Assembly (NCBI GenBank): GCA_022749755.1
Contig: CM040453.1
Location: forward strand, 21,151,368-21,215,367
DNA from: Azadirachta indica
Taxonomy: Eukaryota > Streptophyta > Magnoliopsida > Sapindales > Meliaceae
Reading direction: 5' to 3'
DNA: 64,000 bases
The notes beneath the pieces are model-generated. The model saw only the letters and a list, made by a program, of their open reading frames with translations. It was not told the DNA's origin and searched no databases. This document shows positions 11,096 through 22,622 of the stretch, piece after piece (positions within the stretch are counted from its first letter, which is position 1; the number at the start of each line of letters is the position of its first letter). Made by a program: the position numbers and the translations under genes.

Positions 11096-13557
11096 TTGAG
11101 AGGTTTATGCTATAGTTGCGCTTCGTCTGACTGAAGACGTTAAACTTAGCGCTTTTTTGGAGGTAACCCAAGCTTTATTTTATGTATTTCGTTTGAATTT
11201 TTTTTTATTGTGTTTCGTTTGTTCAATGTTTAATTGAATTTTTGTGTGTTTTTCTTTTTTTTTTTCGTAGGTGGAGAATTTGTTGAAAGCTTAAATCTAA
11301 ATTAAAGAAGTGAGGATAAAAAAAAGAGAAAAAAAAGAGAAAAAAAGAAAGAAAAAGAAATAAATGAAAAAGGAAAAAAATGAAATGAAAAAAAAAATTC
11401 GCGCGTTAGAAGAGCACGCACCTACGTGCAAAGCACTGAGCGCACGGCATGGCTGCGCAAAGGCAGCGCGCGCTTGCGTTGCGCTTGGGTGTGCATGAGC
11501 AGAAAGCTTGGCACACCCGTGCCACCCCCTTTTGCAATTCTTTTTGTTTTCACTCATCACCCAAATTTCGCCCCCACCACCCCTCCCCCCCCTTCGGTTT
11601 TGTTTCTAACTTCTACATCTCCTGCAACACAAACACAAAACATTCCCTTTTTTTCACTTATCACCCAAATTCAAATCTTACACACTCATTCACTATCTTA
11701 GACACCAAATTTCAAAATTATAAACCCATACAACCTATCCTCGTTCAAACCAAATCAAACACTCAATTACCTTAAATTCTCCAACATAGCATGAATTTGA
11801 AAAACTGTAGTGAGAATGAGAAATTCAATCTCAACGTTAGATTTTCACATCAATCTCAAGTAAGTTCTCATTAGTGTGAAACTTGTTCTTTAAAGTTTGT
11901 TCTTGTGATGAAATGTTGGGGGTTGTGATGTTAATGGATGAAACTGAAGTGTTGGGTTGTTAATTTTTTGTAGAATTGGTTGTGGGTATTGTGGAAACAT
12001 TAGAATTTTGGAAGTATTTAAGTTTTTGCATTGTAATTTTGGGCCAAAATTGAAGGATTAGAATATAAATTGGGTGGGTTAATAAAAGTACACACTAGGT
12101 ATTCGACAAAATGTTTAAGTAAACTTCAACACAATAATCTTAAATTTGATCATTGGAAACCACTTGGAGAGTATTTTAGGAGTGAAAGGAAGGTTGATTA
12201 TCTTTAATTAAACATTGAGGACAATGTTTTGAGTAAGTATGGGGGAATAAAAACTTTAAATACTTTATTTAATACAATGAGCTGCCACCAGTCACACATA
12301 AAATCTCTTTATTTGGTTGTTAATTTTAAGTTTGTTTATTTTTGGTCTTTTCCTTTCTAAGTTATGATAATTATAACCCTTTTCTTGAGAGTTGTTTTGT
12401 TTTGATGAACTTGCTTTTGTTGTGGTTGAATGGAAAGCTAATGATATTTTTGTGATTGTGGCTACTTAAACTATGAAAAATGATATATGCTATCCTAAGT
12501 CCCTGTGTTGATTTGTCAACAAATTTATTTTATTAAAGGAGTCTTCTAAAATCTTTGAGCACAAGGGCACAAGTGCTTGTTATTTGGAAATTTAGAGAAA
12601 GCTTGTTGTTTGGAAATTTAGAGAAAGCTTGTTGTTTGGAAATTTGGCCACAAGTGCACAAGTACTTAAAACAAATTTATGTGATTTAGTAATGATATTG
12701 AACCTTAGTGAACTCTAATACTTAGTTGATGGTCGCTTGAGTCAAATTTCTAAAAGAATATGTCATTAGGGAAATGAATTAGGCCATCTTCAGAGAGTTT
12801 GAGCCCTTCAAGCCAACTTAGAAACATTCCATCTTTAGTTCACCAGTTTAAGTTTAATTTCTTTGTTTTACCCTCATTACAATAAAAATAAACCACAATT
12901 CATAGTTCTTAGTTTTAGCACCCTAAGTGCTTTTATCCTTTTTAAGGCTATTTAATTAAGGGAAGTTGGGTGGAGTACGAAAAAAAAAAGAAAAGCCAAA
13001 TCCTTATTGAGTAACCGGCTTTTACACGTAAGTCAATGTAAAGAACTCGCGTCAAAGGGTAAGGGTAAGGCTAAAAAAAAAAAATTCTTATCAAGTAATC
13101 GAGTCTCACACCTAGGTAAGCGTGGATAACTCGCGTCAAAAGATGAGAATAAGTGATAGAAAAAAGAAAAAGGGATGATGTAAATAAATAAGTGTGAGGG
13201 TGTGCAAAATGAAGAGGTGAATAGAGAAAAAAGCATGGGATAGAAGAATAAGTTTTGGGAGGATTTAGGTAATTAGGGTGTTGGAACTTTACTTAAAAAA
13301 TATTTTCGCCCACCTTATCCTTGGCCATCATTACAAGCCATGCAAGTCCTAAGAATCCTTAATGTAATGTCCTAATCCATTAATAGATAGGGACTTAAAG
13401 ACTAAGTGTATAAAGTTCCCTAGGTGATCAATTTGACCTCAATTGTGAGCATTCTCTACACTGATTTAAATGACAATCAAGCATAAGTGGAACTTTGCGC
13501 TTGTGCAAGGAATCCTTCAGTAAAATGATTTTTTATTGAATGATAATCAAGCATAAG
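11096..13557 (+). other. 3' non-pol region of the Athila-like element
   Basis: After integrase comes the marker CGCTTTTTTGGAGGTAACCC (11150-11170) usual in this lineage, then the place where Athila relatives carry an env-like ORF. I find no env-like frame; the short open frames at 11426-11775 are of low complexity. A splice-donor-like CAAGTAAGTTCT occurs at about 11859, and CATTGAGGACAATGTTTTGA at about 12214, both shared with the element at the right end of the window. The polypurine tract that should precede the 3' LTR is missing. Confidence 0.6.
12576..12650. repeat. 26-bp tandem repeat, about 3 copies
   Basis: The unit is CTTGTTGTTTGGAAATTTAG followed by AGAAAG, starting at 12576, 12602 and 12628; the third copy is incomplete. 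It lies in the 3' non-coding part of the Athila-like element. Confidence 0.85.
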
Positions 13558-14647
13558 TGGCACCCTGGCATTGCTGCAATCATTTTGGATGGTTGTCAAA
13601 CTTATTCTAGGTCCCTAGGATTAGAAATGAACGGCTAGATGTGGGAAAGATTTAGGGTTTATATTTATTTTGGGTATGCAAGAGGGGAGCCACTTTTGGG
13701 GAAAGATTTTTTGGTTTAGAAGAAAAGAAAAGAAGAGAGAGAAGGAGAGAGGGAGAAATCTAGAGAGAGAAAGTTACATTTAGAAAAAGAGGAGGAAGGA
13801 AGCTTGATCTCTTGAAGGAAAAGGCTTTCCAAATCATAGTTTTATCTCTTCCCTCATCTTATTTTGCCTTGAATTGAACAAATTAGTGTTTATTGATTAT
13901 GTTATCATTTATTGAATTAATATTTATGAGATTTGAATATTTTATCATGTGTGGCTAAACTTATTCTCTAGGGCAATGATTTAATTTATTGGAAGCATCT
14001 ATTTTCTGATATTGTGTTATTTTTTATTTGATATCTTATATTGAGTATTTATCATGATGATTAATGCTTTTAAATATTTTGCCTATATTTGAATGAAATG
14101 TGGATTGATATAAACTAAGAAGTAAGTATCGTATTTAGAGTGTGTGATAAATATCGTAAATTACATATTAAACAGAGATATATTAATATGATTTACATAG
14201 TTTAATTGAAAATTATTATGAATCGTAATGCACTTCCATTTAATTAATTTTACATAAAGATATAGTAAATTATTAGATGCGAAATAGTTTCGATTGATCT
14301 TGAGAGAGACTGTCGAATAGGAAAGGATAATTAACTAGTAATGCTAGTATCAAATTAGAATAACATCATTAAAAGAAGTGGATGCGACTAATTAAAATAA
14401 AATCATTGACCCTAGATTTTTCTATTGATTGAATCTTTTAATTAATTTGTTAAGTAGTTAATTTTTATCTATTTTAATTTTTCATTCAAATTGATAATCG
14501 ATTCTTCAAATAAATTCCAAATTAATTATTTTCGCTACTTAATTTATTACATTTCTTGTGAGATTGACATTCTCTTATCATTTTACTAATTGTTACGATC
14601 CCGTGTACTTGCGGGTATCGTGCATACACTGAACAAATCATACAATA
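13558..14647 (+). repeat. 3' LTR of the Athila-like element, 5'-truncated
   Basis: It aligns with the 5' LTR from about 4591 to its end (TGAACGGCTAGATGTGGG, GTGGCTAAACTTATTCT, CTTGCGGGTATCGTGCA). The first roughly 365 bases of the LTR are absent. The final dinucleotide is TA rather than CA and is followed directly by the TTAAG target duplication. A 21-base near-duplicate (ATGAxAATCAAGCATAAGTGG, at about 13470 and 13540) lies at the break. Confidence 0.88.
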
Positions 14648-14652
14648 TTAAG

Positions 14653-15716
14653 TTGACAAATACAATGAGAAAATTGTATTAACTTATATTTTTATAAATA
14701 TATAATTTGTATGAAAATGTTGTGAAATAATTTGATTAATGATAATCTGATGGCTATAGTTATTGTTGTGATGTGGCACTGGTGTTTGGGGCGATGGTTC
14801 CTAAGAATAATACCTCTAAAAGTCGTTTCTATTGGGACGATGGTCTTTGCGAATAATATCTCTAAAGTTTGATTTTGATGGAATAACGATTCCTGAGAAT
14901 GATGCCCCTAAAATATGTATGGCCAATTTTTGGGATGGTAGTCCTTCGAAATAAAGCTCGTAAAATACGCAAGCACAAAAATTATGAAAATTATTTTTTT
15001 AAATAATGGAATTAATATGTTTTATGTCGTTTATATGAATACTGAAATTAAAATTTTGATTTGATATTCTACAGCACTCTTTATTAGAAATTAAGAAGTG
15101 TTGTTATATTCAAACTTATTTATTGTAAATTTTAAAACTGCCTTTATATGAAAATATTTAATAGGTATTAGTTCATCCCTACTTTTTAAATTTAGGCAAT
15201 GTTGGAATTTGTAAGTAAAAGACAAATGATATTTCAGGACAAAAATTTTGTTACTTTTGAAACTAGATGTAATTATAGGAGCAAGATTTTACAATGCATG
15301 GTTTTGATGTAAATTTTATGTTTGTACTTGAATTTTAGAAATTATAAAACCAATTATATTTTGTCAAGTAATGAAATGAAGTAATTGGTGTTTAATTTTA
15401 TTGAAGGTGTTCAGAGTAAAATTTTAAAGTTTACAGGATTATATATTTGATGTATATTATATTATAGCAGAAATTCTGTCGAAAATTTTTAGAATTATGG
15501 ATGTTTCATATTTATTAGTTTGTAGAATTAAATAAAAATATGATAATTACAAATATATCCTTGTTCAGCTGCCAAAATATTTTATATTTTAAAGTTTATG
15601 AATATCTGTGCAGGATTATCTTGAGCAGGATTTTCTTGATTTACATACATTGATCACACTTCGCGTATAAGAATTTTAAAAAAATCAATAACTGAAGTGG
15701 ACAGTATCTTTAGAGT
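14653..15716. other. Intergenic AT-rich DNA with a degenerate tandem repeat
   Basis: At about 14788-14962 a unit of roughly 45-50 bases recurs three to four times, each with a GAxGGTxxTT..GAATAATxxCTCTAAA core (14789, 14834 and about 14880, then a weaker copy). No coding sequence is seen up to the promoter of the P450 gene. Confidence 0.55.
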
Positions 15717-15726
15717 CTATATACAA
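15717..15726 (+). promoter_or_regulatory. Candidate TATA box for CYP89 gene 1
   Basis: CTATATACAA lies about 155 bases before the ATG at 15879. It fits a plant TATA box with a 5' leader of about 120-130 bases. It was chosen by position and sequence only. Confidence 0.4.
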
Positions 15727-15878
15727 CCAAAATATTGGTGCCAAAGTATGCATTTGTATATTGACTCTCACTTTTGGCTCTTTGCAAAAAGAAAATGGCA
15801 AACCTTACGTAATACAAATGATCAATTATCCGCTCCATTATCCTAAACCTTTTGCCATTTTCCACCATTGATTCAAAC

Positions 15879-17423
15879 ATGGAAACCTGGTTCATCATCC
15901 TTACTTCAATCTTCATCTCTGTAATCCTCAATCTGATATACAGGCTTCTATTTTCCAACCAAAAGCAAACTCGCGGCTGCCTCCCTCCAGGGCCGCTAAC
16001 TTTTCCCATTGTTGGCAACTTCCTATGGCTCTGCAAATCTTTCTCAGAACTCGAACAAGTCCTAAGAAAACTGACAGCAAAATTTGGCCCCATCATCACT
16101 CTTCGGATCGGCTCTCGCCCTGCCATCTTTGTATCTGACCGTTCCTTGACTCACAAGGCTTTGATCCAAAACGGTGCTGTTTTTGCTGACCGTCCACAAG
16201 CTCTCACCACAGAGAAAATTGACAGTAGTAACCAGCATACTATCAATACTGCCTCTTATGGCCCTACTTGGCGTGTTCTAAGGCGTAACCTCACGGAAAA
16301 AATCCTTCATCCTTCGCGTGTGAAATCCTATTCAGACGCACGTAAATGGGTCCTGAGAATTCTCCTTGATTCCCTTAAGAATAGCAAATTTGGTGAGCCT
16401 GTTTTCGTTTTGGAGCATTTCCAGTATGCTATGTTTTGCTTGTTAGTGCTTATGTGTTTCGGGGACAAGCTTGATGAGAAGCAGATCAAGGAAATCGAGG
16501 ATGCTCATCGTCGCTTGCTGTTGAATTATGACAGATTCGATATATTGGATTTCTGTCCGGTTCTTACGAAGATTATGTTTCCGAAGAGATGGAAGGAATT
16601 CTATCAGCTGCGACAATTCCAAGAAGATGTACTCATTCCTCTGATCAGAGCTAGAAAGAAGCTGAAGCAAGAGAGGTTAAGCAAAGCAGAGGAGAAAAAC
16701 GCGTATGTCTTATCATATGTTGATACTTTGTTGGATCTGCAGCTTCCGGAGGAGAAGAGAAACCTTGATGAAGGAGAAATTGTGAGTTTGTGCTCTGAGT
16801 TTCTTAATGCAGGGACTGATACTACATCAACAGCACTGCAATGGATCATGGCGAATTCGGTGAAATACCCAGATGTTCAAGAAAAATTATTTCTGGAGAT
16901 TAAAGGAATCATGAAAAACGGAGAAGAAGAGGTGAAAGAAGATGATTTGCAGAACCTGCCATATTTAAAAGCAGTGATTTTGGAAGGTTTAAGGCGTCAC
17001 CCACCAGCACACTTTGTGCTGCCTCATGCTGTGACAGAAGATGTGGTTTTAGATGGATTTTTGATTCCCAACAATAGTACAATAAATTTCATGGTAGCTG
17101 AGATGGGTTGGGACTCCAGAGTTTGGAAAGATCCATTGGCTTTCAAGCCTGAAAGATTCATAAATGGCGATGAAATTGGAGGAGAAATGTTTGATATAAC
17201 AGGGAGTAGGGAAATAAAGATGATGCCATTTGGGGTTGGGAGGAGGATTTGTCCTGGACTTAATTTGGCTCTGCTTCATTTGGAGTATTTTGTGGCTAAT
17301 TTGGTTTGGTGTTTTGAATGGAAAGCTGTGGATGGAGATGAAATTGACTTATCAGAGAAGCAAGAGTTTACGATGGTGATGAAGAATCCTTTGCAAGTAC
17401 GGTTAACTCCGAGGTTGGGATAA
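15879..17423 (+). CDS. Cytochrome P450, CYP89A-like (gene 1)
   Basis: A 514-residue intronless P450. CYP89 enzymes sit on the ER by an N-terminal anchor and use NADPH-P450 reductase to insert oxygen; Arabidopsis CYP89A9 oxidises chlorophyll catabolites, but the substrate here is unknown. Visible parts: anchor at residues 1-23 (METWFIILTS start), hinge LPPGPLTFP (35-43), C-helix WRVLR (131-135), I-helix AGTDTTS (311-317) for oxygen activation, ExxR as EGLR (369-372), PERF (424-427), and haem loop [10 protein letters not shown] (451-460) with ligand Cys458. Length and all motifs are normal, so it should be active. I chose the ATG at 15879 because it matches the start of the other copies; the frame is open nine codons further upstream but holds no ATG there. 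It is alone on the + strand; its relatives lie on the - strand. Confidence 0.93.
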   Translation: METWFIILTSIFISVILNLIYRLLFSNQKQTRGCLPPGPLTFPIVGNFLWLCKSFSELEQVLRKLTAKFGPIITLRIGSRPAIFVSDRSLTHKALIQNGAVFADRPQALTTEKIDSSNQHTINTASYGPTWRVLRRNLTEKILHPSRVKSYSDARKWVLRILLDSLKNSKFGEPVFVLEHFQYAMFCLLVLMCFGDKLDEKQIKEIEDAHRRLLLNYDRFDILDFCPVLTKIMFPKRWKEFYQLRQFQEDVLIPLIRARKKLKQERLSKAEEKNAYVLSYVDTLLDLQLPEEKRNLDEGEIVSLCSEFLNAGTDTTSTALQWIMANSVKYPDVQEKLFLEIKGIMKNGEEEVKEDDLQNLPYLKAVILEGLRRHPPAHFVLPHAVTEDVVLDGFLIPNNSTINFMVAEMGWDSRVWKDPLAFKPERFINGDEIGGEMFDITGSREIKMMPFGVGRRICPGLNLALLHLEYFVANLVWCFEWKAVDGDEIDLSEKQEFTMVMKNPLQVRLTPRLG

Positions 17424-19598
17424 ATGGGAAAACTGATGACAATTTATTTATCTGTGAACAACGCAGTTGTAACATTTTATCTAGTATTGAAAATCTCAAT
17501 CAAGAATCTGTGCAGACGACGGGCTGTGTCGATTACCAGTTTTTAGAGTCAATTTCGATTTGGTATTTGGTTGGAAAATAATTAATATCTTCTTCTGAAA
17601 GCCAACCGGGCCAGAAAGAAATTTGTAGCTCTTTTAGAGTTTTCATGTTGTGTGTTTGATGATGAACTGTAGCTTGTGTAGAGAGCTTAATTGTAAATTT
17701 GCATTTGTAAACTGCAATGCCATTAACATTCGCTCCTTCATACTTCTACGGTCTTTTTCTTTGTCCTGAGATTTAAAAAATATTTTGTTATGTCTTATTG
17801 TCAATTTAGATAAAAAATAATTTATATAAGGGCAAAATTGTCTTTTAATATAGTTAAATAAATACAAGAATTACAGTAAATTAGTTTAGAAAGTTTAATG
17901 TTGTTTTGTTAACATAATTTATTTATTCTATCTTTCATACTTTTTTATTTTTTTATTTTCTTTCTCCTCTGTTTTAATCTCTTTCACTTTCTTTTTCATC
18001 ACTTTCTTGTTAAACAAACACTCCCCACCACTATATCTATCAACCACAACATTGACTAATTCTTATAAAAATCAAAACTATCTTATTAAATTCAACATAT
18101 TGAACACATTCAAATAAGACCAATGAAATATATTTTTCCTAAAATATATTATGAGTTATAATTAATTCTTAATTAATTAATTTAATCCAAATTAAATACA
18201 TCTTCTAGTTAAAATACATCTTCTAGCAAACTATTTTTTGGACATATAAATTAAATATAATAATTTTATCTATTATATTATTTATTGTAGTAATTTAAGG
18301 GTGGTATTGGGGACCTATGCTACAATTTCAAGTTCCAATAAATTTAGATGATTAATTAAACATAATTAATTAATCCAATTTATTAATTCTAGTATTATTC
18401 CACTAAACTTTTAGAATTGAACTCTTAAAATCATATATATATTTTACTCAGAAAATTTTGAGTAATTCATTAATATAATAACTACATATACTTTCATTAA
18501 TATAATCATATATATTTTATAAATGGTCCATAATTTGATATAGGTTAATTTCTGTTTTACCTCTCAAATTACTTCTTTATCCTTCAGTTTTATTAATTTT
18601 TCAGTTAATTTATAAACTAATCATGAATTGAGTGCTCAAATTGTTCGATTATAAAATTAATATTCAAGAAAACCATATTTCTAATTTCCAATGAGAAGAA
18701 ATGGATGTCATATCTGTAGTTCATATTCTCAGCCGTTTATTCTATTAAATCTCTAAAATACAAGTGTATCAAGTTTGTTTTAGCATAAACCTTAATAAGT
18801 AATTCAAAAAACTTAATGGCATAAACAAGAGCTAAAGACTACTCAGGATTAAAATTGATCCATATATGATCATTTATTGACATTGTTTAAATTCTCAGTT
18901 AGTAACAGAATTTATTAAATGATTCAAACTATATCTGGTTTAGTCATAAATAATCATATTATATAGAGTGTTTGCACTATAATGTAATTATATTGATAGT
19001 CCGATAATTATCACATTCTTAATGTTAATGGACTCTCCTAGTAATATTTAATTGAAAAACTCAACTTTAATTAATTTATTACAGATTGTTTTAGTATAAA
19101 TCTATAATCTTAACCCTCTTTTATATATATATATATATTAAAATTATGCTTATATAAATAAATTAAGATCTTCTCTGATATTAATTGACATCAAATATGT
19201 ATATAATTAAGTCTAATGAGATAACAATTTTATTTATTCTAAAAAGTGTATAAATTACATGCTCTTAGGGTACTATCCCTAATAGACATTGCATGTGGTG
19301 GAAGTGGACATGTTTTCTTAAACGTTGGGACTGTGTGTGACAGTGAAGCAAGATAATGTCGTGAAGGATGGTACAGATAAGGTCGAGACCCTTTATCCTC
19401 TTGATTTTGTTATGTAGGGTTATTATGGTGAAAAATAAAATTTTTCATTGTATTATGTAATGATAGGCCGTAATTTGGTATTTTTAATTTTAAGGATGTG
19501 GCAGACAATTAGATCAAATATGAAGGGGTCTAGGACAATTTTTCCATTCCATTAAACCAACTAGAATGCCGGTCCATGCCCTAACATTCTTCATGGTT
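17424..19598. other. Intergenic AT-rich DNA downstream of CYP89 gene 1
   Basis: No gene or classified repeat seen. It holds short repeats such as a duplicated ACATCTTCTAG (about 18200-18230) and a TA microsatellite at about 19119-19138. Confidence 0.5.
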
Positions 19599-19607
19599 AT
19601 AGCAATA

Positions 19608-20579
19608 GGGAAAATTATCATTTTCTCCCTAATTTATTTGAATTTTATTACTTACCTCCCTATTATTTTAAAATTACACTACATCTCTCTGTCATCAAAA
19701 TTTGACTACTAGTGGTTAGTAGTTTTTGTTATTTACATATTTACTCTTAATTAAACTAATATCTCCTTTTGTATTAAAAAAAAAAAAGAAGAAGAAGCTA
19801 ATATCTCCCTTTTATTTTTTTCTTTTTTATCTTGTTTCTTTCTCCACCTCTTGCAAAGCATTTTATTTTATTTTTCATTTTTATTTTCATGACCAAGTAA
19901 AGTAAAAAAGAGAAATATAAAATTAATACAATTTAAAAACTTTTAATAAAATTGAAATCCTGATCAAACCTGCATTCCATTTTTTTTAGTTTTATGATAA
20001 AATATGACCACCATTTCAAATTAATATATAACAAAATAACTATAAAATAGTATAATTAATCCCTAGAGTTAGCTCTAAATCTAAAACTTCTACAATTAAT
20101 ACCCTATAATTAGATTTAGGATTAATTTTAGGGAATAATTATATGATTTCATAATTATTTTGTTATGTATTAATTTGAAATGGTGATTGTATTTTGTCAC
20201 AAAACTAAAAAAAAATAGATTGTAAGTTTGATTGATTGGATTTGAATTTTATTAAAAATTTTCAAATTATTTGAATTTTGTGTTTATCTACTTTTCATTT
20301 TAAATTTTTTTTTTTTTTTTTTTTACTTGGTCATGAAAATAAAAAATAGAAAAAAATATAACTTGCTTTGCAAGAAGTGCACGTAGAAAGAAACAAGATG
20401 AAAAACAACCAAAAAAAAAAGGGAGATATTAATTTAATTAGGGATAAATATGTCAAATGACAAAATTACTCGCAATAAGAGTTTAATTTTGACGGTAGAG
20501 AGGTAAAGTCTGATTTTGAAATAACAGGGAGGTAAGTAATAAAATGGAAATAAATTGTAAGGAAAATTAGTATTTTTCC
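19608..20579. mobile_element. Foldback Mutator-like MITE 1 (long terminal inverted repeats)
   Basis: Almost all 972 bases are one imperfect palindrome: the left arm (GGGAAAATTATCATTTTC.. ..TTATTACTTACCTCCCTAT) matches the reverse complement of the right arm (GGAAAAATACTAATTTTCC.. ..TTATTACTTACCTCCCTGT), and the arms meet near 20095. It is flanked by a 9-bp duplication with one mismatch, ATAGCAATA (19599-19607) and ATAACAATA (20580-20588). Nine-base duplications are the mark of Mutator-like elements. No coding capacity. A transcript through it would fold into a hairpin with arms of about 480 bases. Confidence 0.9.
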
Positions 20580-20588
20580 ATAACAATA

Positions 20589-21377
20589 TTTCAAATATTT
20601 TTAGTAGGGATGGGTTCATAACTGTATGCATTTTTTTTTTTACGTTATTTATTAATATTTAATCAAATATGTGCAAAAATTACGGTTTAATCACTCGAAA
20701 TAAAAAAAGAAAAAATTAATTTTGTATATTATAACGAGGACGTGGGATTTATTGAACATATTTTATTTAAAAATTTCATATCTAAGTACATTTATAAGGT
20801 TGACTTTGTGCAAATTAAGAATGCTTACCAGATGATTAGGTTTTCTATTATAAAATAATTAATTGATATAAATATAATAACATTAAAACCAAAATAATTA
20901 ATTAATATGAGTGTCATTATTAATTTAGAAATGACAACCTAACTAATTCATCATTAATCTTATTTCTCTCCGCATCTCTAATTACTAATTATCCTTCTAT
21001 GCTCATTTTCAGAAAACCAAATCACCAATTAATGTCCACAAAATTTCTTATAAATTTTCCTAAAGAATTTTAAAGGTAATATTTTAAATTGGAGAAAATT
21101 TTATATGGGATTATTCAATTAAATGGACATACAAAATGACAGGAAGTAAGTATTTTCATAGTCTTCTCATTTCTGAACTTTAAAAGAAAAAAATGAATGG
21201 TATTAAAGAATTAAAAGAGATTTATTGTTCCAATTACATGGCGAATCTAAACTTGGTCGTAGATTATTATAGGAGTAGTAATCATCAAGATGAACAAGTT
21301 ACACATGTTGAAGTAATCAATATACCCACCAACATAGCTATCAATGAAGTATTAATTAATTAATTGCAGCAGATATA
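20589..21377. other. Intergenic AT-rich DNA
   Basis: The 3' side of the epoxide hydrolase-like gene. No gene, structured RNA or repeat recognised. Confidence 0.5.
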
Positions 21378-22186
21378 TTAAAACTTCTTAATGAATTGAA
21401 AAATATGAGAGTTGATCTCCTCGGGTTTTTCTTGGTTTAAGCAGTGAGCCACATCTTCCATTACAACAATTTCCTCCAGGAAAGGCACATTCTTCTTGAA
21501 TTCTCCATTTTCTACATATTCCTTCACCTCTGGTGTAGTGTACACACCATCGATTTCCCCAACAATGAACTTAACTGTTACTTTCACTTGCATCCCACTC
21601 CATGCTGCTGTCAGCTGCCAATTTCTGCAGAAATTATTATTCAATTCAGAAAATTAATATGAATTAATGGCGCGAAATTCTTAGAAGCTGCTTAATATAT
21701 TATTGGTATTATATAATATATAGCTTACAAATCAACTGCTCGGTAGTAGTTCAAAGGCCCAGTGAAACCATTCTTTTGGTATTTGCTTGCATAATAATTA
21801 ATGTCTTGTTCTGAGAGCCAAGAGGGCAACGGAGATTGGAAGCCACGACGGCCGAATGGCTCTTCTTTAGGCATGATAGCAGGACCTGGTGCTCTATTTC
21901 CCAGCATTCTTGTAATTGCCTCTTTGGTACCAACGCGACCAAGCTCTTCTTCCATCTTTACAGGTTCCTATATGACCGCAGCTCAGAGAATAAAAAATTA
22001 ACTGTTTATAATTAATTAATAAGAATGAGAATGAACATAAAGATCACATAATTGAAAGAGTTAGCAAACTGAAACCTGAAATCTGACAACGTAGAAGTCA
22101 TCTCCAAATTTGGCTCTCAAGGTATCCACATAACTCATGTTTGGATCCCTTGGCAGATAAGCCATCCTGTGCTTTATCTCCTCCAT
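21378..22186 (-). CDS. Soluble epoxide hydrolase-like, N-terminal catalytic half missing
   Basis: Three exons (22076-22186, 21729-21967, 21378-21624) with GT/AG junctions join in frame to 198 residues; plant soluble epoxide hydrolases have about 315-320. These alpha/beta hydrolases open epoxides with an Asp nucleophile in GHDWG plus an oxyanion HGFP loop; neither is encoded. Residues 1-7 (MEEIKHR) resemble the normal N-terminus and then pass directly to the cap-domain sequence AYLPRDPNMSYVDT, so about 120 internal residues are gone. Kept are cap Tyr32 (GDDFYVVRF), Tyr111/112 (NYYRA), the relay Asp142 (VGEIDGVY) and base His177 (DVAHCLNQ). The start is supported by a TATA-like stretch just upstream. 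It cannot catalyse the normal reaction. It may be a young deletion pseudogene, or a transcribed remnant whose product folds only as a cap and C-terminal core. No missing exon is visible upstream. Confidence 0.8.
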
Positions 22187-22235
22187 TTTCCTTTGCTTGT
22201 TCTGTTCACTCTTAATTTCTCACTTCCTATGATGC

Positions 22236-22257
22236 TTTATATATATTTATATATATG
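22236..22257 (-). promoter_or_regulatory. TATA-rich promoter element of the epoxide hydrolase-like gene
   Basis: On the minus strand an ATATATAAATATATATAAAG stretch lies about 50-70 bases upstream of the ATG at 22186. This suggests that the promoter side of the gene survived the internal deletion. Confidence 0.5.
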
Positions 22258-22622
22258 TCAGGGATGAAAATATTAAACAGGACAAACAATGTCCTGATTT
22301 GTTATTTTCCCGAAGTTGAGGGATGAAATGGGAATATCCCATATGTGTGTTGCCTATATAAAAAGTCAAGTTGCTTGCCGTATGCCATTGATGATGACTC
22401 TGAATTCCTTGTTAATTAACTATTTAGCGTTGAACAATCAACAAATATTTAGAAATCTAATATCTTGTTTATTTAATTCAAAAATTAAGAATTAACCTTT
22501 AATTAAGAAATATCAAAAGTCTTTGTTTACATAGTGGGGGAGAAGTCATTGAAATGTGTACATGCAATTGGTCGGTAAGGGATTTGGTCAAAAATAAATA
22601 CCTAGATCTCGGATATAATAAA

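Larger units (their letters stand above)
4224..14647 (+). mobile_element. Athila-like Ty3/gypsy LTR retrotransposon, full span, degenerate
   Basis: A 10.4-kb element is delimited by LTRs and a perfect 5-bp target duplication TTAAG (4219-4223 and 14648-14652). The order is 5' LTR, primer-binding site, gag, protease, reverse transcriptase, RNase H, integrase, a long 3' region, 3' LTR. Gag sequence (GLAHEDPNSHIANF, GWRNHPNFSW), protease (DLGASINLMP) and long TGATAAGTGC-starting LTRs are typical of the Athila lineage. Every coding block has stops or shifts, so it cannot move by itself. By eye the two LTRs differ at about 10 of 130 bases in one stretch (around 4980-5110 against 13950-14080), mostly transitions, which indicates an old, methylated insertion. 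Confidence 0.92.

Noticed and set aside
11426..11775. Frames of 91 and 108 residues after integrase as a possible env-like ORF
   Set aside because: Their translation is low-complexity (Pro/Ser/Thr/His-rich from C-rich DNA), overlapping in two frames, with no transmembrane segments.
15852..15878. Nine-codon upstream extension of CYP89 gene 1
   Set aside because: It begins with TTG, not ATG, and the ATG at 15879 matches the start of the sister genes.
15710..16126. 138-residue open frame on the minus strand over the start of CYP89 gene 1
   Set aside because: It lies antisense to a well-supported P450 and has no family likeness. The long antisense frames at 50188-50619, 55980-56537 and 56935-57339 are the same kind of shadow.
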